Source: AP-15 sp963814865 (lineage in GTDB: Bacteria; Pseudomonadota; Alphaproteobacteria; ATCC43930; CGMCC-115725). From it: a stretch of DNA of 64,000 bases. Numbering within the stretch: the stretch's first letter is position 1; each line of letters opens with the position of its first letter. The notes under the pieces are model-generated. The model was not told the origin of the DNA. It did not search any database and saw only the letters and a list, made by a program, of their open reading frames with translations. The stretch covers positions 62,001-126,000 of the forward strand of contig CAWFEN010000012.1 in the NCBI GenBank assembly GCA_963814865.1, written 5' to 3'. Shown here in pieces: positions 8,753-18,809 of the stretch. The position numbers were made by a program, and so were the translations under genes.

Positions 8753-9553
8753 TCAGTCCTCGGCGATCGCCGCCTTGATGGCGGCAACGGTCCGCGTCAC
8801 CACCAGATCGACGCCGAGCTGCCCGAGCGCGGCGCTCGACTGGCTCGGATCGCCATGGACCCCGTCGGCGCTGTCGCCGGCGGCGGCCTTCAGGCGGTCC
8901 ATCCGCACCATCTGCGGCTCGACCGCGAGCAAGAGCGAGGTGTCGGCGAGGCCGGCATGCGTGCCGACAACCGCCTCGCTGTAGCCGCGGCTCTTCAGCA
9001 ATTGCGGGAACTGGACCTGGCTGGCGAGATAATATTCGCCGATGGCGTGAGCGCGGATTCTGGTCTTGGCCCAGTCGCGGTCGAGCCGCTCGGCCACCGC
9101 CTTTTCGGCGCGCTGGTAGCCGCCGTGATCGCCGAGAAAGACGATGTCGTGGAAGCCGGCGAGCTTGAAGCTGCGTGCTGCGTATTCGAGGACCTGCTCG
9201 AACGCCGCCTCGGGAACGGTGATCGTGCCGGGGAATTTGAGGTGTCCCTCCGGCCGGTCGACATTGCCTTCGGGCACATAGGCGATGACCGGCGCGACCA
9301 GGGCATTGCCGAGGGCGCCGGCGATCTTTTCCGAGAGCGCGTGCACCCGCGCATTGTGCTTGCCGAGCGCCATGTGCGGGCCGTTCTGCTCGGTCCCGCC
9401 GATCGGGACGATGATCGTCGTCTTGCCGGATTGGATCGCGGCGCGCAGCTCGGTCCAGGTCATATCCTGGAGAAACACATCCGATCGCGGCTGGGCTCGC
9501 ACCGAGCCCGCCCCGACCAGCAGAAGGCACAACAACAGCAATGATCTGGTCAT
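8753..9553 (-). CDS. Exported creatininase-family amidohydrolase
   Basis: A 266-residue protein of the creatininase/MftE family, usually Zn/Mn-dependent cyclic amidases or peptidases. It opens with a clear signal peptide (MTRSLLLLCLLLVGAGSVRA), which is uncommon in this normally cytoplasmic family. Metal-site motifs are GTEQNGPHMALGKHN (Glu, His, His), LGDHGGYQ (Asp, His) and a later Glu. Start set at the ATG beginning the signal peptide; an upstream in-frame start gives an unlikely charged extension. Followed by the secreted beta-propeller. Substrate unknown. Confidence 0.83.
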   Translation of the reverse strand: MTRSLLLLCLLLVGAGSVRAQPRSDVFLQDMTWTELRAAIQSGKTTIIVPIGGTEQNGPHMALGKHNARVHALSEKIAGALGNALVAPVIAYVPEGNVDRPEGHLKFPGTITVPEAAFEQVLEYAARSFKLAGFHDIVFLGDHGGYQRAEKAVAERLDRDWAKTRIRAHAIGEYYLASQVQFPQLLKSRGYSEAVVGTHAGLADTSLLLAVEPQMVRMDRLKAAAGDSADGVHGDPSQSSAALGQLGVDLVVTRTVAAIKAAIAED

Positions 9554-9581
9554 CACCCGACGATCCCCCTTCGTCAGCCGC

Positions 9582-10835
9582 TCAACGCGCCCCCGCAACC
9601 GCCGCGACGACTGTCGACGCGACGGCGCCGAGGATCACGACGAGCCAGGGCGGCGCCCCCCACAGCGCCAGCAGCAGAAAGGCCGCGATCCCGATGGCGA
9701 AATCCGCCGGCCCCAGAATGGCACTCGTCCATACCGGCTGGTAGAGCGCCGCCAGCAGCAGCCCGACGACGGCGGCGTTGACCCCGCGCAACGCCGTTTG
9801 CACCGCCGGACGCCGCCTGAGGCTGTCCCAGAACGGCAGGGCCCCGATCAACAGCAGAAAAGACGGCAAGAAGATGGCGATCAGGCAGATCAGCCCGCCG
9901 ATCCAGCCATTGGGCCGCGGCCCCATCACCGTGCCGAGATAGGCGGCAAAAGTGAACAGCGGGCCGGGTACCGCCTGCGCTGCGCCATAGCCGGCGAGAA
10001 AGGCGTCGTTCGTCACCCAGCCGGGCGGCACGACAGAGGCTTGCAGCAGCGGCAGCACGACGTGGCCGCCGCCGAACACCAGCGCGCCCGAGCGGTAGAA
10101 CGAATCGACGAGCGCGATCGTATGCGACGGCACCGTCGCCGCAAGCACCGGCAACCCGATCAAAAGGGCAAAGAAGGCGACGGCCGCCGCCACCGACAAG
10201 GCCCGCGGCAGACGGATCGCCAGCGGCGCCAATTCCAGCGGCGCCGGGTTGTTGCGCAGCAAAACCCAGCCGATCAGCCCTCCGGCGGCGATCGCGCCGA
10301 TCTGCCCCGCGGCGGAAGGGACCGCCAGCGCCAGGACAGCGGCGCCGACTGCGATCGTGGCGCGCTCGCGGTCCGGGCACAGATTCCTCGCCATACCCCA
10401 CACTGCGTTTGCCACCACCGCCACCGCGACGATCTTGAGCCCGTGCAGCCACGCGGCATGCGAGAGGTCGCCGAAGCTTGTGACGCCATAGCCGAAGAGG
10501 ATCAGCGCGACGGCTGACGGCCCGGTAAAGCCGAGCCATGCGGCAAATCCTCCGGGCAGGCCGGCGCGCACGATACCGAGGCTGATCCCGGTCTGGCTGC
10601 TCGCCGGTCCGGGCAGGAACTGGCACAGCGCGACGATGTCGGCGAAGGCCGGCTCGTCGAGCCAATGCCGTCGCGCGACGAATTCCGCCCGGAAATAGCC
10701 GAGATGGGCGACCGGGCCGCCGAACGAGGTCAGCCCCAGCCGCAGAAATATGCGCAGCACTTCGAACGGAGAGCCGCGGGGGTTCTGCGCGCCGGTTACG
10801 TCCACGGTCTGGCTCATAGCGGGCGGCTCGGTCAT
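9582..10835 (-). CDS. chrA: Chromate transporter, two-domain CHR family
   Basis: A polytopic inner-membrane protein of about 417 residues that exports chromate in studied members. It has the duplicated CHR architecture: TSFGGPVAHLGYFR in the N-terminal half and a related FGGGHVVLPLLQ in the C-terminal half, each with LPGP or VPGP turns (QFLPGPASSQTG, QAVPGPLFTF). Hydrophobic segments fill both halves. ATG at 10835 (MTEPPAM) is used; another ATG six codons later is possible and neither has a strong ribosome site. No chrB regulator is adjacent. Divergent from the small membrane protein at 10954. Confidence 0.88.
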   Translation of the reverse strand: MTEPPAMSQTVDVTGAQNPRGSPFEVLRIFLRLGLTSFGGPVAHLGYFRAEFVARRHWLDEPAFADIVALCQFLPGPASSQTGISLGIVRAGLPGGFAAWLGFTGPSAVALILFGYGVTSFGDLSHAAWLHGLKIVAVAVVANAVWGMARNLCPDRERATIAVGAAVLALAVPSAAGQIGAIAAGGLIGWVLLRNNPAPLELAPLAIRLPRALSVAAAVAFFALLIGLPVLAATVPSHTIALVDSFYRSGALVFGGGHVVLPLLQASVVPPGWVTNDAFLAGYGAAQAVPGPLFTFAAYLGTVMGPRPNGWIGGLICLIAIFLPSFLLLIGALPFWDSLRRRPAVQTALRGVNAAVVGLLLAALYQPVWTSAILGPADFAIGIAAFLLLALWGAPPWLVVILGAVASTVVAAVAGAR

Positions 10836-10953
10836 GCCTTGGCTTGTCGCCGTGGCGGGCGAGCTCGTCAAGGAATGCGGCGCGCACCCGCGAGATTTAA
10901 ATCGACGGACAATCGCCAATAAGGTGAGCTGAGAACTGAGCCAATGAACCGGC

Positions 10954-11334
10954 ATGGACCCTATCCAGCGAGCTCTCGATCGATCCGGGATCAACGTTTC
11001 CAGTCTCGACCAAATCCGGCTGGCCCGCGGCGTGGTCGGGAAGGCGAGTTATGTGGCTCTCGCAGCAGTTCTGATGCTCGGCGGGGTGGCCGGCGGGATT
11101 GCGTGGAGGTGGCACGATCCCATCTTGCTGATGGTCGTCTCGATCTTGATGGCGGTTGTCTTCATGGTCTATTTCGCCGGCATCTTGTGGTTCGCCAACC
11201 GCCACCCTGGAGTTGCGCTGCTGGAAGGTGCGGAGCTGATCCAATGGCGCCAAATGGACATCGCCGCCAGGGCCGTCCCCAGCATCGAGAACAGGCCCAT
11301 ATCGGAGCCCGATAGCCCGAGATCCGAGCGATGA
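10954..11334 (+). CDS. Small two-helix membrane protein, unknown
   Basis: A 126-residue protein not recognised. It has a soluble N-terminus (residues 1-28), two hydrophobic helices (about 32-50 and 56-82), and a hydrophilic C-terminal tail of about 40 residues. Its stop overlaps the start of the next gene (ATGA), indicating translational coupling and joint function. No catalytic residues stand out. Confidence 0.65.
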   Translation: MDPIQRALDRSGINVSSLDQIRLARGVVGKASYVALAAVLMLGGVAGGIAWRWHDPILLMVVSILMAVVFMVYFAGILWFANRHPGVALLEGAELIQWRQMDIAARAVPSIENRPISEPDSPRSER

Positions 11335-11636
11335 CAACCCATCGGCTCTTTCATGTCGGAATCCGCCCTGACGGGCCCCTTGACCGGGCGCGCCTGGAAA
11401 AGGCATTTGATTTCGCGGGAGATTGGCTGCGGCTGAACGACTTCAACTGGTACGTGTGGACGACGGACAGGGCAATGCACCTGAATGAGCTGGTCAAACC
11501 GCTGATCGGCCAAAACGGGTCTGTCGTCATTCTGCAGATCGACACCTCGGCCGAGTCAGACCGATGGGGCTCCGCGCCGACAGCTGTGTGGGAATGGATC
11601 GACGACAAGCGGGACAAGGCGGTCCTCGCGCACTGA
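11331..11636 (+). CDS. Hypothetical protein coupled to the upstream membrane protein
   Basis: A 101-residue soluble protein, aromatic-rich in the middle (WLRLNDFNWYVWTTDRAMH) and with an alternating strand pattern (SVVILQIDTSAESDRW). The sequence suggests a small alpha/beta fold; I do not recognise the family. Its ATG lies in the ATGA overlap with the membrane-protein gene, so the two are probably made together. It converges on oxalyl-CoA decarboxylase with a 55-bp gap. Confidence 0.65.
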   Translation: MTTHRLFHVGIRPDGPLDRARLEKAFDFAGDWLRLNDFNWYVWTTDRAMHLNELVKPLIGQNGSVVILQIDTSAESDRWGSAPTAVWEWIDDKRDKAVLAH

Positions 11637-11691
11637 CTTCTTGCCGGGACCACCGAAGCGTTCGTTCGCGCCCGGCCGCCCCGCGGCATCT

Positions 11692-13394
11692 TTATCTCGT
11701 CTGGGCGACGGCGCTCCGCGGATTGAGGCTCTGGATGTGCCCGCTCTCGGTGCCGGCCGTCGGGTCGATGACGGCGTTGATCAGCGCCGGCTTGCCTGAC
11801 GCCAGCGCTTCGGTCAGCGCCTTCGTCAGGCTGGGCGTGTCGGTCACGTGATAGCCGGCCCCGCCGAACGCCTCGATGATTTTCTCGTAGCGCGCGTCGC
11901 GCAGGAGGCCGGTCGGCGTATAGGCGGTGCCGGGCATGTCGCCGCGGTAGACGCCGTTATTGTTGAAGATGACGGTGACCACCGGCAGCTCGTAGCGGCA
12001 GATCGTCTCGATCTCCATGCCGCTGAAGCCGAAGGCGCTGTCGCCCTCGATGGCGACGACCGGTTTGCCGGTCACCGCGGCAGCACCGACGGCATAGCCC
12101 ATGCCGATGCCCATGACGCCCCAGGTGCCGCTGTCGAGCCGGTGACGCGGCTTGTCCATGTCGATGATGTTGCGGCCGAAATCGAGTGTGTTGGCGCCTT
12201 CGTTGACGATATAGACATCCGGCTGGGTGGCGATCGCGTTGCGCACGGCGCGCAGTGCCGCAGGAAAAATTCATCGGGCTCGGATCGGCGTTGAGGCGCG
12301 CCGCCATGCGTTCGACATTCTGCTGCTTGCGCTTGCCGATCTCGTCGACCCAGGCCGCCTGACGCTTGATCTGTCCCGGCTTGAGCGCGGCGTTGAACGC
12401 CGAGAAAACCGACTTGATGTCGCCGACCACCGGGGCGGCGATCGCCCGGTTGCTGTCGATCTCGGTCGGCGAGATGTCCACCTGCACCAACCGCGTCCCC
12501 TCGGACCACAGCGGCGGCCTGCCGTGCGACAGCAGCCAGTTCAGGCGCGCCCCGGCCACCATCACGACATCGGCGTTGCCGATCGCGTAGGAGCGGGCGG
12601 CGGCGGCCGATTGCGGATGGTCGTCCGGCAGCAGGCCCTTGGCCATCGACATCGGCAGGAACGGCATGCCCGTCGTCTCGATAAACGAGCGGATTTCCTC
12701 GTCCGCCCGCGCATAGGCCGCACCCTTGCCGAGGATCGCCAGGGGGCGCTGGGCATTCGCCAGCAATTCGATGGCGCGCATGACCGATTCCGCCGCCGGG
12801 GGCTGCGGTGGCGCCGGATCGACGACCTTCACCAGCGACTTCCTCGCCATATCGGCGTCGAGCGCCGAGCCCAGCACCCCGGCCGTCAGATCGAGATAGA
12901 CGCCGCCCGGGCGCCCCGAGGACGGCGGCGCGGATCGCCCGCGCAATGCCGATGCCGATGTCCTGCGGGCGGTTGACCCGGTAGGCCGCCTTGGCATACG
13001 GCCGCGCGGCGGCGAGCTGGTCCATCTCCTCGTAATCGCCCTGCTCGAGATCGACGGTCGCGCGGTCGCTCGACCCGCTGATCATGATCATCGGGAAACA
13101 GTTGGTCGTGGCGTTGGCGAGCGCCACCATCCCGTTCAGAAAGCCGGGAGCCGAGACCGTCATGCAGATGCCCGGCTTCTGCGTCAGATAGCCGGCGATC
13201 GCCGCCGCATTGCCGGCCGACTGCTCGTGGCGAAAGCCGAGATAGCGGATTCCCTCATTCTGCGCCAGGCGCAAGAGGTCGGTGATCGGGATGCCCGCCA
13301 CCCCAAAGATCGTGTCGACCCCGTTCAGCTTCAGCGCCTCCACCACCAGGTGAAAGCCGTCGGTCATCTCCCCTGGCATATCCGCTGCGCTCAT
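11692..13394 (-). pseudogene. oxc: Oxalyl-CoA decarboxylase, two frameshifts
   Basis: ThDP-dependent enzyme converting oxalyl-CoA to formyl-CoA and CO2. Family-diagnostic stretches are VGIPITDLLRL-like VAGIPITDLLRL, FRHEQSAGNAAAIAGY, TVSAPGFLNG, GDYEEMDQLAAARP, GKGAAYA, the ThDP motif GDSAFGFSGMEIETICRY, and the C-terminal SGKPALINA. Translation needs three frames. An extra G in the CCCC run at 12914-12917 breaks RPGGVYLDL, and an extra base in the A5 run at 12265-12269 breaks MNFPAALRAV. Correcting both gives about 566 residues, the family's normal length. Two isolated one-base insertions at homopolymers point to sequencing error as much as to decay. No formyl-CoA transferase (frc) is adjacent. 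Confidence 0.82.
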
Positions 13395-13478
13395 CTCGTC
13401 CACCGTTCCCTAGGTGGGCCAGGGTCTAATGAGAGTTGGCCCCGGCCGTCAACGAGTACGCAACAGCGCACCTCATCT

Positions 13479-13506
13479 CCCTCTCCACCCCCGGGCGTGG
13501 AGAGGG
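13479..13506. repeat. Intergenic palindrome
   Basis: A perfect 10-bp inverted repeat (CCCTCTCCAC with GTGGAGAGGG, loop of 8) in the 320-bp gap between oxc and the downstream hydrolase gene. It is followed by GTCGGGGTGAGGCGGG, typical of short dispersed intergenic repeats in GC-rich alphaproteobacteria. The rest of the gap shows no gene. It is upstream of oxc rather than downstream of a gene in its own direction, except as a possible end structure for the opposite strand. Confidence 0.5.
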
Positions 13507-13715
13507 TCGGGGTGAGGCGGGATTCCAGAACGCCCAAGGGGCCTGCCTCACGCTCCCGATAATGGCGCGCACCGAACGGGCGATCAGGGGCGCGGGTGCC
13601 GGGAGTAATGTGTTCGCGCCGGGAGCGATGTCGTCAAAGAAAATTTGATCGGCCGCTCCGCCGAAATCCACCGAATCGGCTATGCCAGCAGGCGTAGGGC
13701 GTCAGGACCCCTCTC

Positions 13716-14478
13716 TTATTGGGCGGCCGCTCGCATCGGTTGATGTGCCTTGAGGAAGCTGCGCACCCGGTTGATGGTGCGTTCCTTCAGCTCCGGGGGG
13801 TCGCGCCACGGGAAGACCGTGATCTCGGCGTTCGGCGCCAGCGCGGCGACATCGATCGAGGTCTGGAGCGGGTGCGCCGGGGTGTCGTCGGGCAGGACCA
13901 GCATCGGCGTGCGGCAGTTCCTGATGAAGTCGCGCGGCACGCTGTAGAGGAAGTCGGGGTTCACGCGGTAGAGGTTGTGCAGGTACTGCTCGACCTGCGC
14001 CATATTCAGCTCGGGCCGGCGCGGAAGCAGCTCGGGAGCCCAGACATCCTTGCCGGAATCGTACATGTAATCGGGGAGCTCCGGCCGGTGCCCGACGGTC
14101 TGGCAGAACACGGCGGCGGCGACGCGCCCGGGCGCGCGCTGCAGCAGCTTGCCGGCAAAGCAGCCGCCGATGCAGTAGCCCATATAGAAGAACTCGCGGA
14201 TGCCGAGATGATCCATCAGCCCGAGCTGGTCGTCGGCAAACGCCTCCCACGGGTCGCCGGTCGGGATCGGGCCGGTCGAACTCGCCGCCATTGGCATTGC
14301 GCTGGTCCATGGTGATGACGCGGAAATCGTTCTTGAGCGCCTCCGGGGCGTTGAACACGGCGGTCGGCCAGTTGCTGACCCGCGAGTTCAGGCCGCCGCC
14401 GGGAGTGACCAGGAGCGGAAAGCCGGAGCCGGCCTCCTCGTAGCGGATGCGGACATTGCCTTTTTCGTAGAACGGCAT
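13716..14478 (-). pseudogene. Alpha/beta hydrolase, frameshifted
   Basis: The N-terminus (MPFYEKGNVRIRYEEAGSGF ... MDQRNANGGE) and the rest (SSTGPIPTGDPWEAFADDQL to the stop at 13716) lie in different frames. One extra base in the AA pair at 14279-14280 accounts for it: removing it gives NGGESTGPIP. The corrected product is about 253 residues. The nucleophile elbow reads G-Y-C-I-G-G, with Cys in place of the usual Ser, as in dienelactone-hydrolase-like enzymes. The Asp/His residues are not certain. Either a sequencing error or a disabled gene. It stands alone between oxc and the IlvD/Edd dehydratase, all on the minus strand. Confidence 0.72.
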
Positions 14479-14674
14479 GGCAGTCTCTCCCTTGCCCGGT
14501 GGATAAACACGGTGTGATGCCCGCGTCCGTATGCGTCTCGGCCGGAGGCGCGCGCAGCTGGGATTTTAAGCCCAAACCCGCAGAGTTTCCGGAAGCTTTT
14601 CGATCCGACAGTTCAGCCCATTCTTCATGGCGCTGGTTAGTGCGCGAAGCCCCCTCGTGCGGAGAACATCCGGC

Positions 14675-16390
14675 CTAATCCGGCGCGAGCGGGTGTCGGC
14701 GCAGGAAGTTGAAGTCGCAGCCCTTGTCGGCCTGCAGGATTTCGTGGCGGTAGAGGCGGGCGTAGCCGCGCTCGGGGACGGGCGGCGGGGCGAAGGGGCG
14801 GCGGGCGAGCTCGTCCGGCGGGACCAGGAGGTCGATATGCCGCTCCTTGACCGAGAGGCGAATATGGTCGCCGTTGCGGACCTTGGCGAGCGGGCCGCCG
14901 GAGGCCGCGTCGGGGGTCACGTGCAGCACGATCGAGCCATAGGCGGTGCCGCTCATCCGCGCGTCGGAGATGCGCACCATGTCCTTGACCCCGGCGCGGG
15001 CCAGCTTCTGCGGGATCGGCAGGTAGCCGGCCTCCGGCATGCCCGAGGCGCTGAGCGGTCCGGCATTCTGCAATACCAGAAAATCGTCGGGGGTGACGTC
15101 GAGAGCCGGGTCGTCGATGCGCGCCGACAGATCCTCGAGCGAGGTGAAGACGACCGCCCTGCCCTCTTTCTCGAACAGCTTCGGGTCGGCGGCCGAGCGC
15201 TTGAAGATCGCTCCCTGCGGCGCCAAGGAGCCGAACAAGGCGACGAGCCCGCCCTGGGGCTGCAGCGGGTCGGCGAGCGGCTTGACCACGGCGCGGTCCA
15301 CGGGGCCGGCGGGTGCGGCGAGGCGTTCCGCCACGGTTTCGCCGGTCACGGTCAGGCAATCGAGATGCAACAGCGGCTGCAATTCGCGCATGACCGCGCC
15401 GATGCCGCCGGCGGCGAACAGATCCTCCATGTAATGCGGGCCGGTGGGCTTCAGATCGACGAGGACCGGCGTCGAATCGCTGATCTCGTTGAGGCGGCGG
15501 AGGTCGATGTCGATGCCGGCGCGGCCGGCGATCGCGGTCAGGTGCAGGACCGCGTTGGTCGAGCCGCCGATCGCCATCAATACCCTGAGCGCGTTCTCGA
15601 CCGAATCCGGCGTCACGATCCGGTCGGGGGCGAGACCGCTCCGGGCGAGCTGCATCGCGGCGCGGCCGGTCGCCTCGGCGGCGCGCAGCCGGTCGGCATG
15701 GACCGCCGGGATCGCCGCGGTGCCGGGGAGGATCATGCCGAGCGCCTCGGCGATCGAAGCCATCGTGCTCGCCGTCCCCATCACCGCGCAGGTGCCGGCG
15801 GTGGTCGCGAGGTTGCCCTCGATCTCGTGGATCTCATCGGCGCCGATCTCGCCGGCGCGGTATTTCGCCCAGAAGCGGCGGCAATCGGTGCAGGCGCCGA
15901 GCCGCTCGCCATGCCAGCGCGAGGTCATCATCGGCCCGGCAACGAGCCCGATCGCCGGGCGGTTGGCCGAGATCGCGCCCATCAGCTGCGCCGGCACGGT
16001 CTTGTCGCAGCCGCCGACCAGCACGACCGCATCCATCGGCTGGGCGCGGATCATCTCCTCGGTGTCGATCGCCATCAAATTGCGGAACATCAGGCTGGTC
16101 GGGCTGAGGAAGACTTCGCCCAACGAGATCGTCGGGAAGGTCAGCGGCAGCCCGCCCGCGGCCAGCACGCCGCGCTTGACCGCCTCGATCAGCTCCGGGA
16201 AGTGGCGGTGGCAGTTGTTGTAGCCGGAGAAGGTGTCGGCGATGCCGATCACCGGCCGAGCCAGGAGGTCGGTCGAATAGCCCATCGAGCGGGCAAACGA
16301 GCGCCGCAGGTAGAGCGCAAAATCGGGGTCGCCGTAATTGGTGAGCCCCCGAGACAATCCAATGGGGCCGAGCCCGACCGGTTCCGTCAT
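14675..16390 (-). CDS. IlvD/Edd-family dehydratase, probable sugar-acid dehydratase
   Basis: A 571-residue Fe-S dehydratase. The three cluster cysteines are C60 (SGYNNCHRH), C128 (GGCDKT) and C201 (TTAGTCAVMG). Other family motifs are SDARMSGTAYGS near the C-terminus and IGGSTNAVLH. The segment GACTDCRRFWAKYRAGEI is closer to pentonate/hexonate dehydratases (L-arabonate, D-xylonate) than to branched-chain IlvD, so a sugar-acid role is preferred. ATG at 16390. It diverges from the ICL/PEPM-family gene at 16636; together with the aldolase-like neighbour it could belong to an acid-catabolism pathway. Confidence 0.85.
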   Translation of the reverse strand: MTEPVGLGPIGLSRGLTNYGDPDFALYLRRSFARSMGYSTDLLARPVIGIADTFSGYNNCHRHFPELIEAVKRGVLAAGGLPLTFPTISLGEVFLSPTSLMFRNLMAIDTEEMIRAQPMDAVVLVGGCDKTVPAQLMGAISANRPAIGLVAGPMMTSRWHGERLGACTDCRRFWAKYRAGEIGADEIHEIEGNLATTAGTCAVMGTASTMASIAEALGMILPGTAAIPAVHADRLRAAEATGRAAMQLARSGLAPDRIVTPDSVENALRVLMAIGGSTNAVLHLTAIAGRAGIDIDLRRLNEISDSTPVLVDLKPTGPHYMEDLFAAGGIGAVMRELQPLLHLDCLTVTGETVAERLAAPAGPVDRAVVKPLADPLQPQGGLVALFGSLAPQGAIFKRSAADPKLFEKEGRAVVFTSLEDLSARIDDPALDVTPDDFLVLQNAGPLSASGMPEAGYLPIPQKLARAGVKDMVRISDARMSGTAYGSIVLHVTPDAASGGPLAKVRNGDHIRLSVKERHIDLLVPPDELARRPFAPPPVPERGYARLYRHEILQADKGCDFNFLRRHPLAPD

Positions 16391-16635
16391 GGCTTCCTCT
16401 CGACAGCAAAGACGCGCTACCTTGCCGCCCGGGCGTTGCCGCAGGCAAGCGCCGCACGGTGTCCGCCCGATGGTGGCGTCCCGGTCCGAGCTTCGGCGTT
16501 CGACCACAAAGCTGCGATATCGGCGGACCTCGCGGCCGGAAGCGGGCATGAGCCTGTCGAGCCGATGTATATTGGGGGTCGACGACCGCGCCCTCGCGCG
16601 CTGATGTTTTGCCGAATCCAGGGAGGTGCTCCATC

Positions 16636-17559
16636 ATGAGCCACTCGCGCTCAGCCTGGCTGCGGGAGCTGATCCAGCGCCGCGACAAGGTGTTGGCGGT
16701 GCTGCACCCGCCGACCGCGGCGCATGCGCGGATCATGGAGAAGGCCGGCTGCGAGGCGTTGTTCGTGGGCACCGGAGGGGTGGTCGGCGCCTATACCGGG
16801 CTTGCCGATGTCGGCACGGCGACGATGACCGAATGCGTCGCCATCGCCGGCTGGATCGCCGACAGCGTATCGATCCCGGTCATCATCGACGGCGACACCG
16901 GCCACGGCGGCACCATGGCGGTGCGGCGCCTGATCCGCGAGAGCATCCGCGCCGGGCTCGCCGGCATCCGCATCGACGACCAGCCGATCGAGGGTAAGCG
17001 CAAGACCCAGAATGCCGGCATCGATGTCGTGCCGCTCGATCAGGCGATTGCCCGCTACCGCGCCGCCGTCGATATGAAGAACGAGCTCGATCCGAACTTC
17101 GTCATCATGGCGCAATGTTATGCGCGCGACGCTGCCGGCGGGACGCTCGACGACACGATCGCGCGGATGCAGGCCTATCGCGAGGCGGCCAAGGTCGATT
17201 GGGTGCAGTTCGAATCGCCGCACTCGGTCGATGAGATCCGCATCGCACGTAGGGCGGTCGAGGGTCCGTTCTCGTTTATGCGCGGCAAGCTCGGGCGCTA
17301 TCTCGACCTCGACGAGCATCTGGCGCTCGGGGTGACGATCGCCTGGTATCCGGGGTTCAGCCATGCCGTCACCTGGGCGGCGCTGTGGGATTTCATGACG
17401 GATTTTCAGGCGCGCGGCACCAGGGCGTGGGACGATTTTGTCGACAGCCGGCGCGATCGCCCCTACCCGACCCCCGAGACGCCGCCCGAGGGCGAAGGCG
17501 ACGCCAGGCAGCAGGAGCTCGAACGGCGGTATTTCGGCGATCGACAGGGGGGCAGGTAA
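16636..17559 (+). CDS. Isocitrate lyase / PEP mutase family protein
   Basis: A 307-residue TIM-barrel enzyme that makes or breaks C-C or C-P bonds next to a carboxylate. Key motifs are the metal-binding DGDTGHGG region (residues about 78-85), AGIRIDDQP and the acidic QFESPHS. The catalytic-loop motif KKCGH typical of isocitrate lyase is replaced by QPIEGKRKTQNA, so it is more like methylisocitrate-lyase/oxaloacetate-decarboxylase relatives. GGGAGGTG precedes the ATG at 16636. Its stop overlaps the next gene's start (TAATG), implying coupled translation with the amidohydrolase. Confidence 0.85.
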   Translation: MSHSRSAWLRELIQRRDKVLAVLHPPTAAHARIMEKAGCEALFVGTGGVVGAYTGLADVGTATMTECVAIAGWIADSVSIPVIIDGDTGHGGTMAVRRLIRESIRAGLAGIRIDDQPIEGKRKTQNAGIDVVPLDQAIARYRAAVDMKNELDPNFVIMAQCYARDAAGGTLDDTIARMQAYREAAKVDWVQFESPHSVDEIRIARRAVEGPFSFMRGKLGRYLDLDEHLALGVTIAWYPGFSHAVTWAALWDFMTDFQARGTRAWDDFVDSRRDRPYPTPETPPEGEGDARQQELERRYFGDRQGGR

Positions 17560-18710
17560 TGGCGCGCGACGGCTACCGGATCTTCGATTCCGACACGCAT
17601 GTCGGCCCCGATGCGGGCATATTGTCGAAATACCTGAGCGCGACGGAGAAGGACCGCCTGACCGGCTGGGCCGAGTATGAATCGCGCGACCGCCACGGCC
17701 GCGTGACCTACACAAAGGGCCAGCGCCGCTATCGCCGGCGGCTCGGCGAGGCCGAGCCGGATAGCGCGCCGGCCGGATACATGGCCGGCTTTGCCGGCGT
17801 CAGGCGCCGGCGCGATCCCTCGCCGCGGGTGGATGCCGACCCGGCGGCGCGCATCGCCGACATGGATTTCGAAGGAGTGGATGTGAACCTGACCTTGCCG
17901 TCGGGATGGTTCGGCACCTGGAGCGCCGGCGACGACGTGGCGCTCGAAATGGCGATGTACCGGGCCTATCACCGCTGGATGGAGGATTACTGCGGCGCCT
18001 ATCCCCAGCGGCTCGGCGGCGTGATCCTCGCCGGTGCGCGCGACATCGACGGCGGCGTTGCCGAGCTGCGGCGCTGGGGCAAATCGGGCTGGGCCTGGGG
18101 CATGATGGTCTATGCGCCGGTCGGCATGCCGCTCGATCATCCCGCCCTCGAGCCGTTTTATGCCGAGGCGGCGGCGCTCGACCTTGCGGTCGTCCTGCAC
18201 ACCTTCACGGTGATGCCGCCCTATGCGCCCGGCGGGCAGGACACTTGGGACAATCTGTGGTTGCAGCGTTCGGCGGCGCATCCCTGGTGCGGCATGCGCA
18301 ACATGGCGTCACTGATCGGCGGCGGTGCGATGGATCGCTACCCGGCATTGCGGGTCGGCACCTTGGAGGCCGGGCATGGCTGGCTGCCGTTCTGGATGAT
18401 GCGGCTCGACGAGCACGCCCTGACAATCAAGGCGGCGCTCCCGGAATTGGCACAGCGCCCCAGCGAATACATCTGCGGCGGCCGCTATTTCCAGAGCATC
18501 GAGATCCCGGAGGGTGCGCGGCTGACCAATGCCGTGGCCGATCTGGTCGGCGATCATGTGCTGATGTACGCCTCCGACTATCCGCACGGCGAAAGTCATT
18601 TTCCGGAGTCGACCGCGCTCGTCGCGGCGTGGGACATGGCCGAAGCGCGAAAGCGCAAATTGCTGTGGGACAATGCGGTGCGGTTCTATGCGCGCGCCGG
18701 GCTGGACTGA
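17559..18710 (+). CDS. Amidohydrolase family 2 protein
   Basis: A 383-residue member of the amidohydrolase-2 superfamily. The metal motif appears as D-x-D-T-H-V (residues 10-15, IFDSDTHVGPD), with a later VLHTFTV, HGWLPFWMMRLDEH, and the C-terminal Asp in YASDYPHGESHFP. The combination with SDYPH is characteristic of metal-dependent hydrolases/decarboxylases acting on aromatic acids. Starts inside the stop of the ICL/PEPM-like gene, so the two share an operon; an MBL-fold enzyme and a COG0523 metallochaperone follow. Substrate unknown. Confidence 0.85.
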   Translation: MARDGYRIFDSDTHVGPDAGILSKYLSATEKDRLTGWAEYESRDRHGRVTYTKGQRRYRRRLGEAEPDSAPAGYMAGFAGVRRRRDPSPRVDADPAARIADMDFEGVDVNLTLPSGWFGTWSAGDDVALEMAMYRAYHRWMEDYCGAYPQRLGGVILAGARDIDGGVAELRRWGKSGWAWGMMVYAPVGMPLDHPALEPFYAEAAALDLAVVLHTFTVMPPYAPGGQDTWDNLWLQRSAAHPWCGMRNMASLIGGGAMDRYPALRVGTLEAGHGWLPFWMMRLDEHALTIKAALPELAQRPSEYICGGRYFQSIEIPEGARLTNAVADLVGDHVLMYASDYPHGESHFPESTALVAAWDMAEARKRKLLWDNAVRFYARAGLD

Positions 18711-18809
18711 GTCCCCCGGTCGCAATCATCCGCCCGGCGGCACAGCTGCCGCCGCGATCGGCCGAAGAAGAGAAATGGGAGCAGGTCAGCAAACGCCGGA
18801 GACGATACG

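Noticed and set aside
14675..16390. Branched-chain IlvD
   Set aside because: The GACTDCRRFWAKYRAGEI block and absence of other ilv genes favour a sugar-acid dehydratase; not certain.
16636..17559. True isocitrate lyase (glyoxylate shunt)
   Set aside because: It lacks the KKCGH catalytic loop and is far shorter than AceA; only the superfamily is supported.
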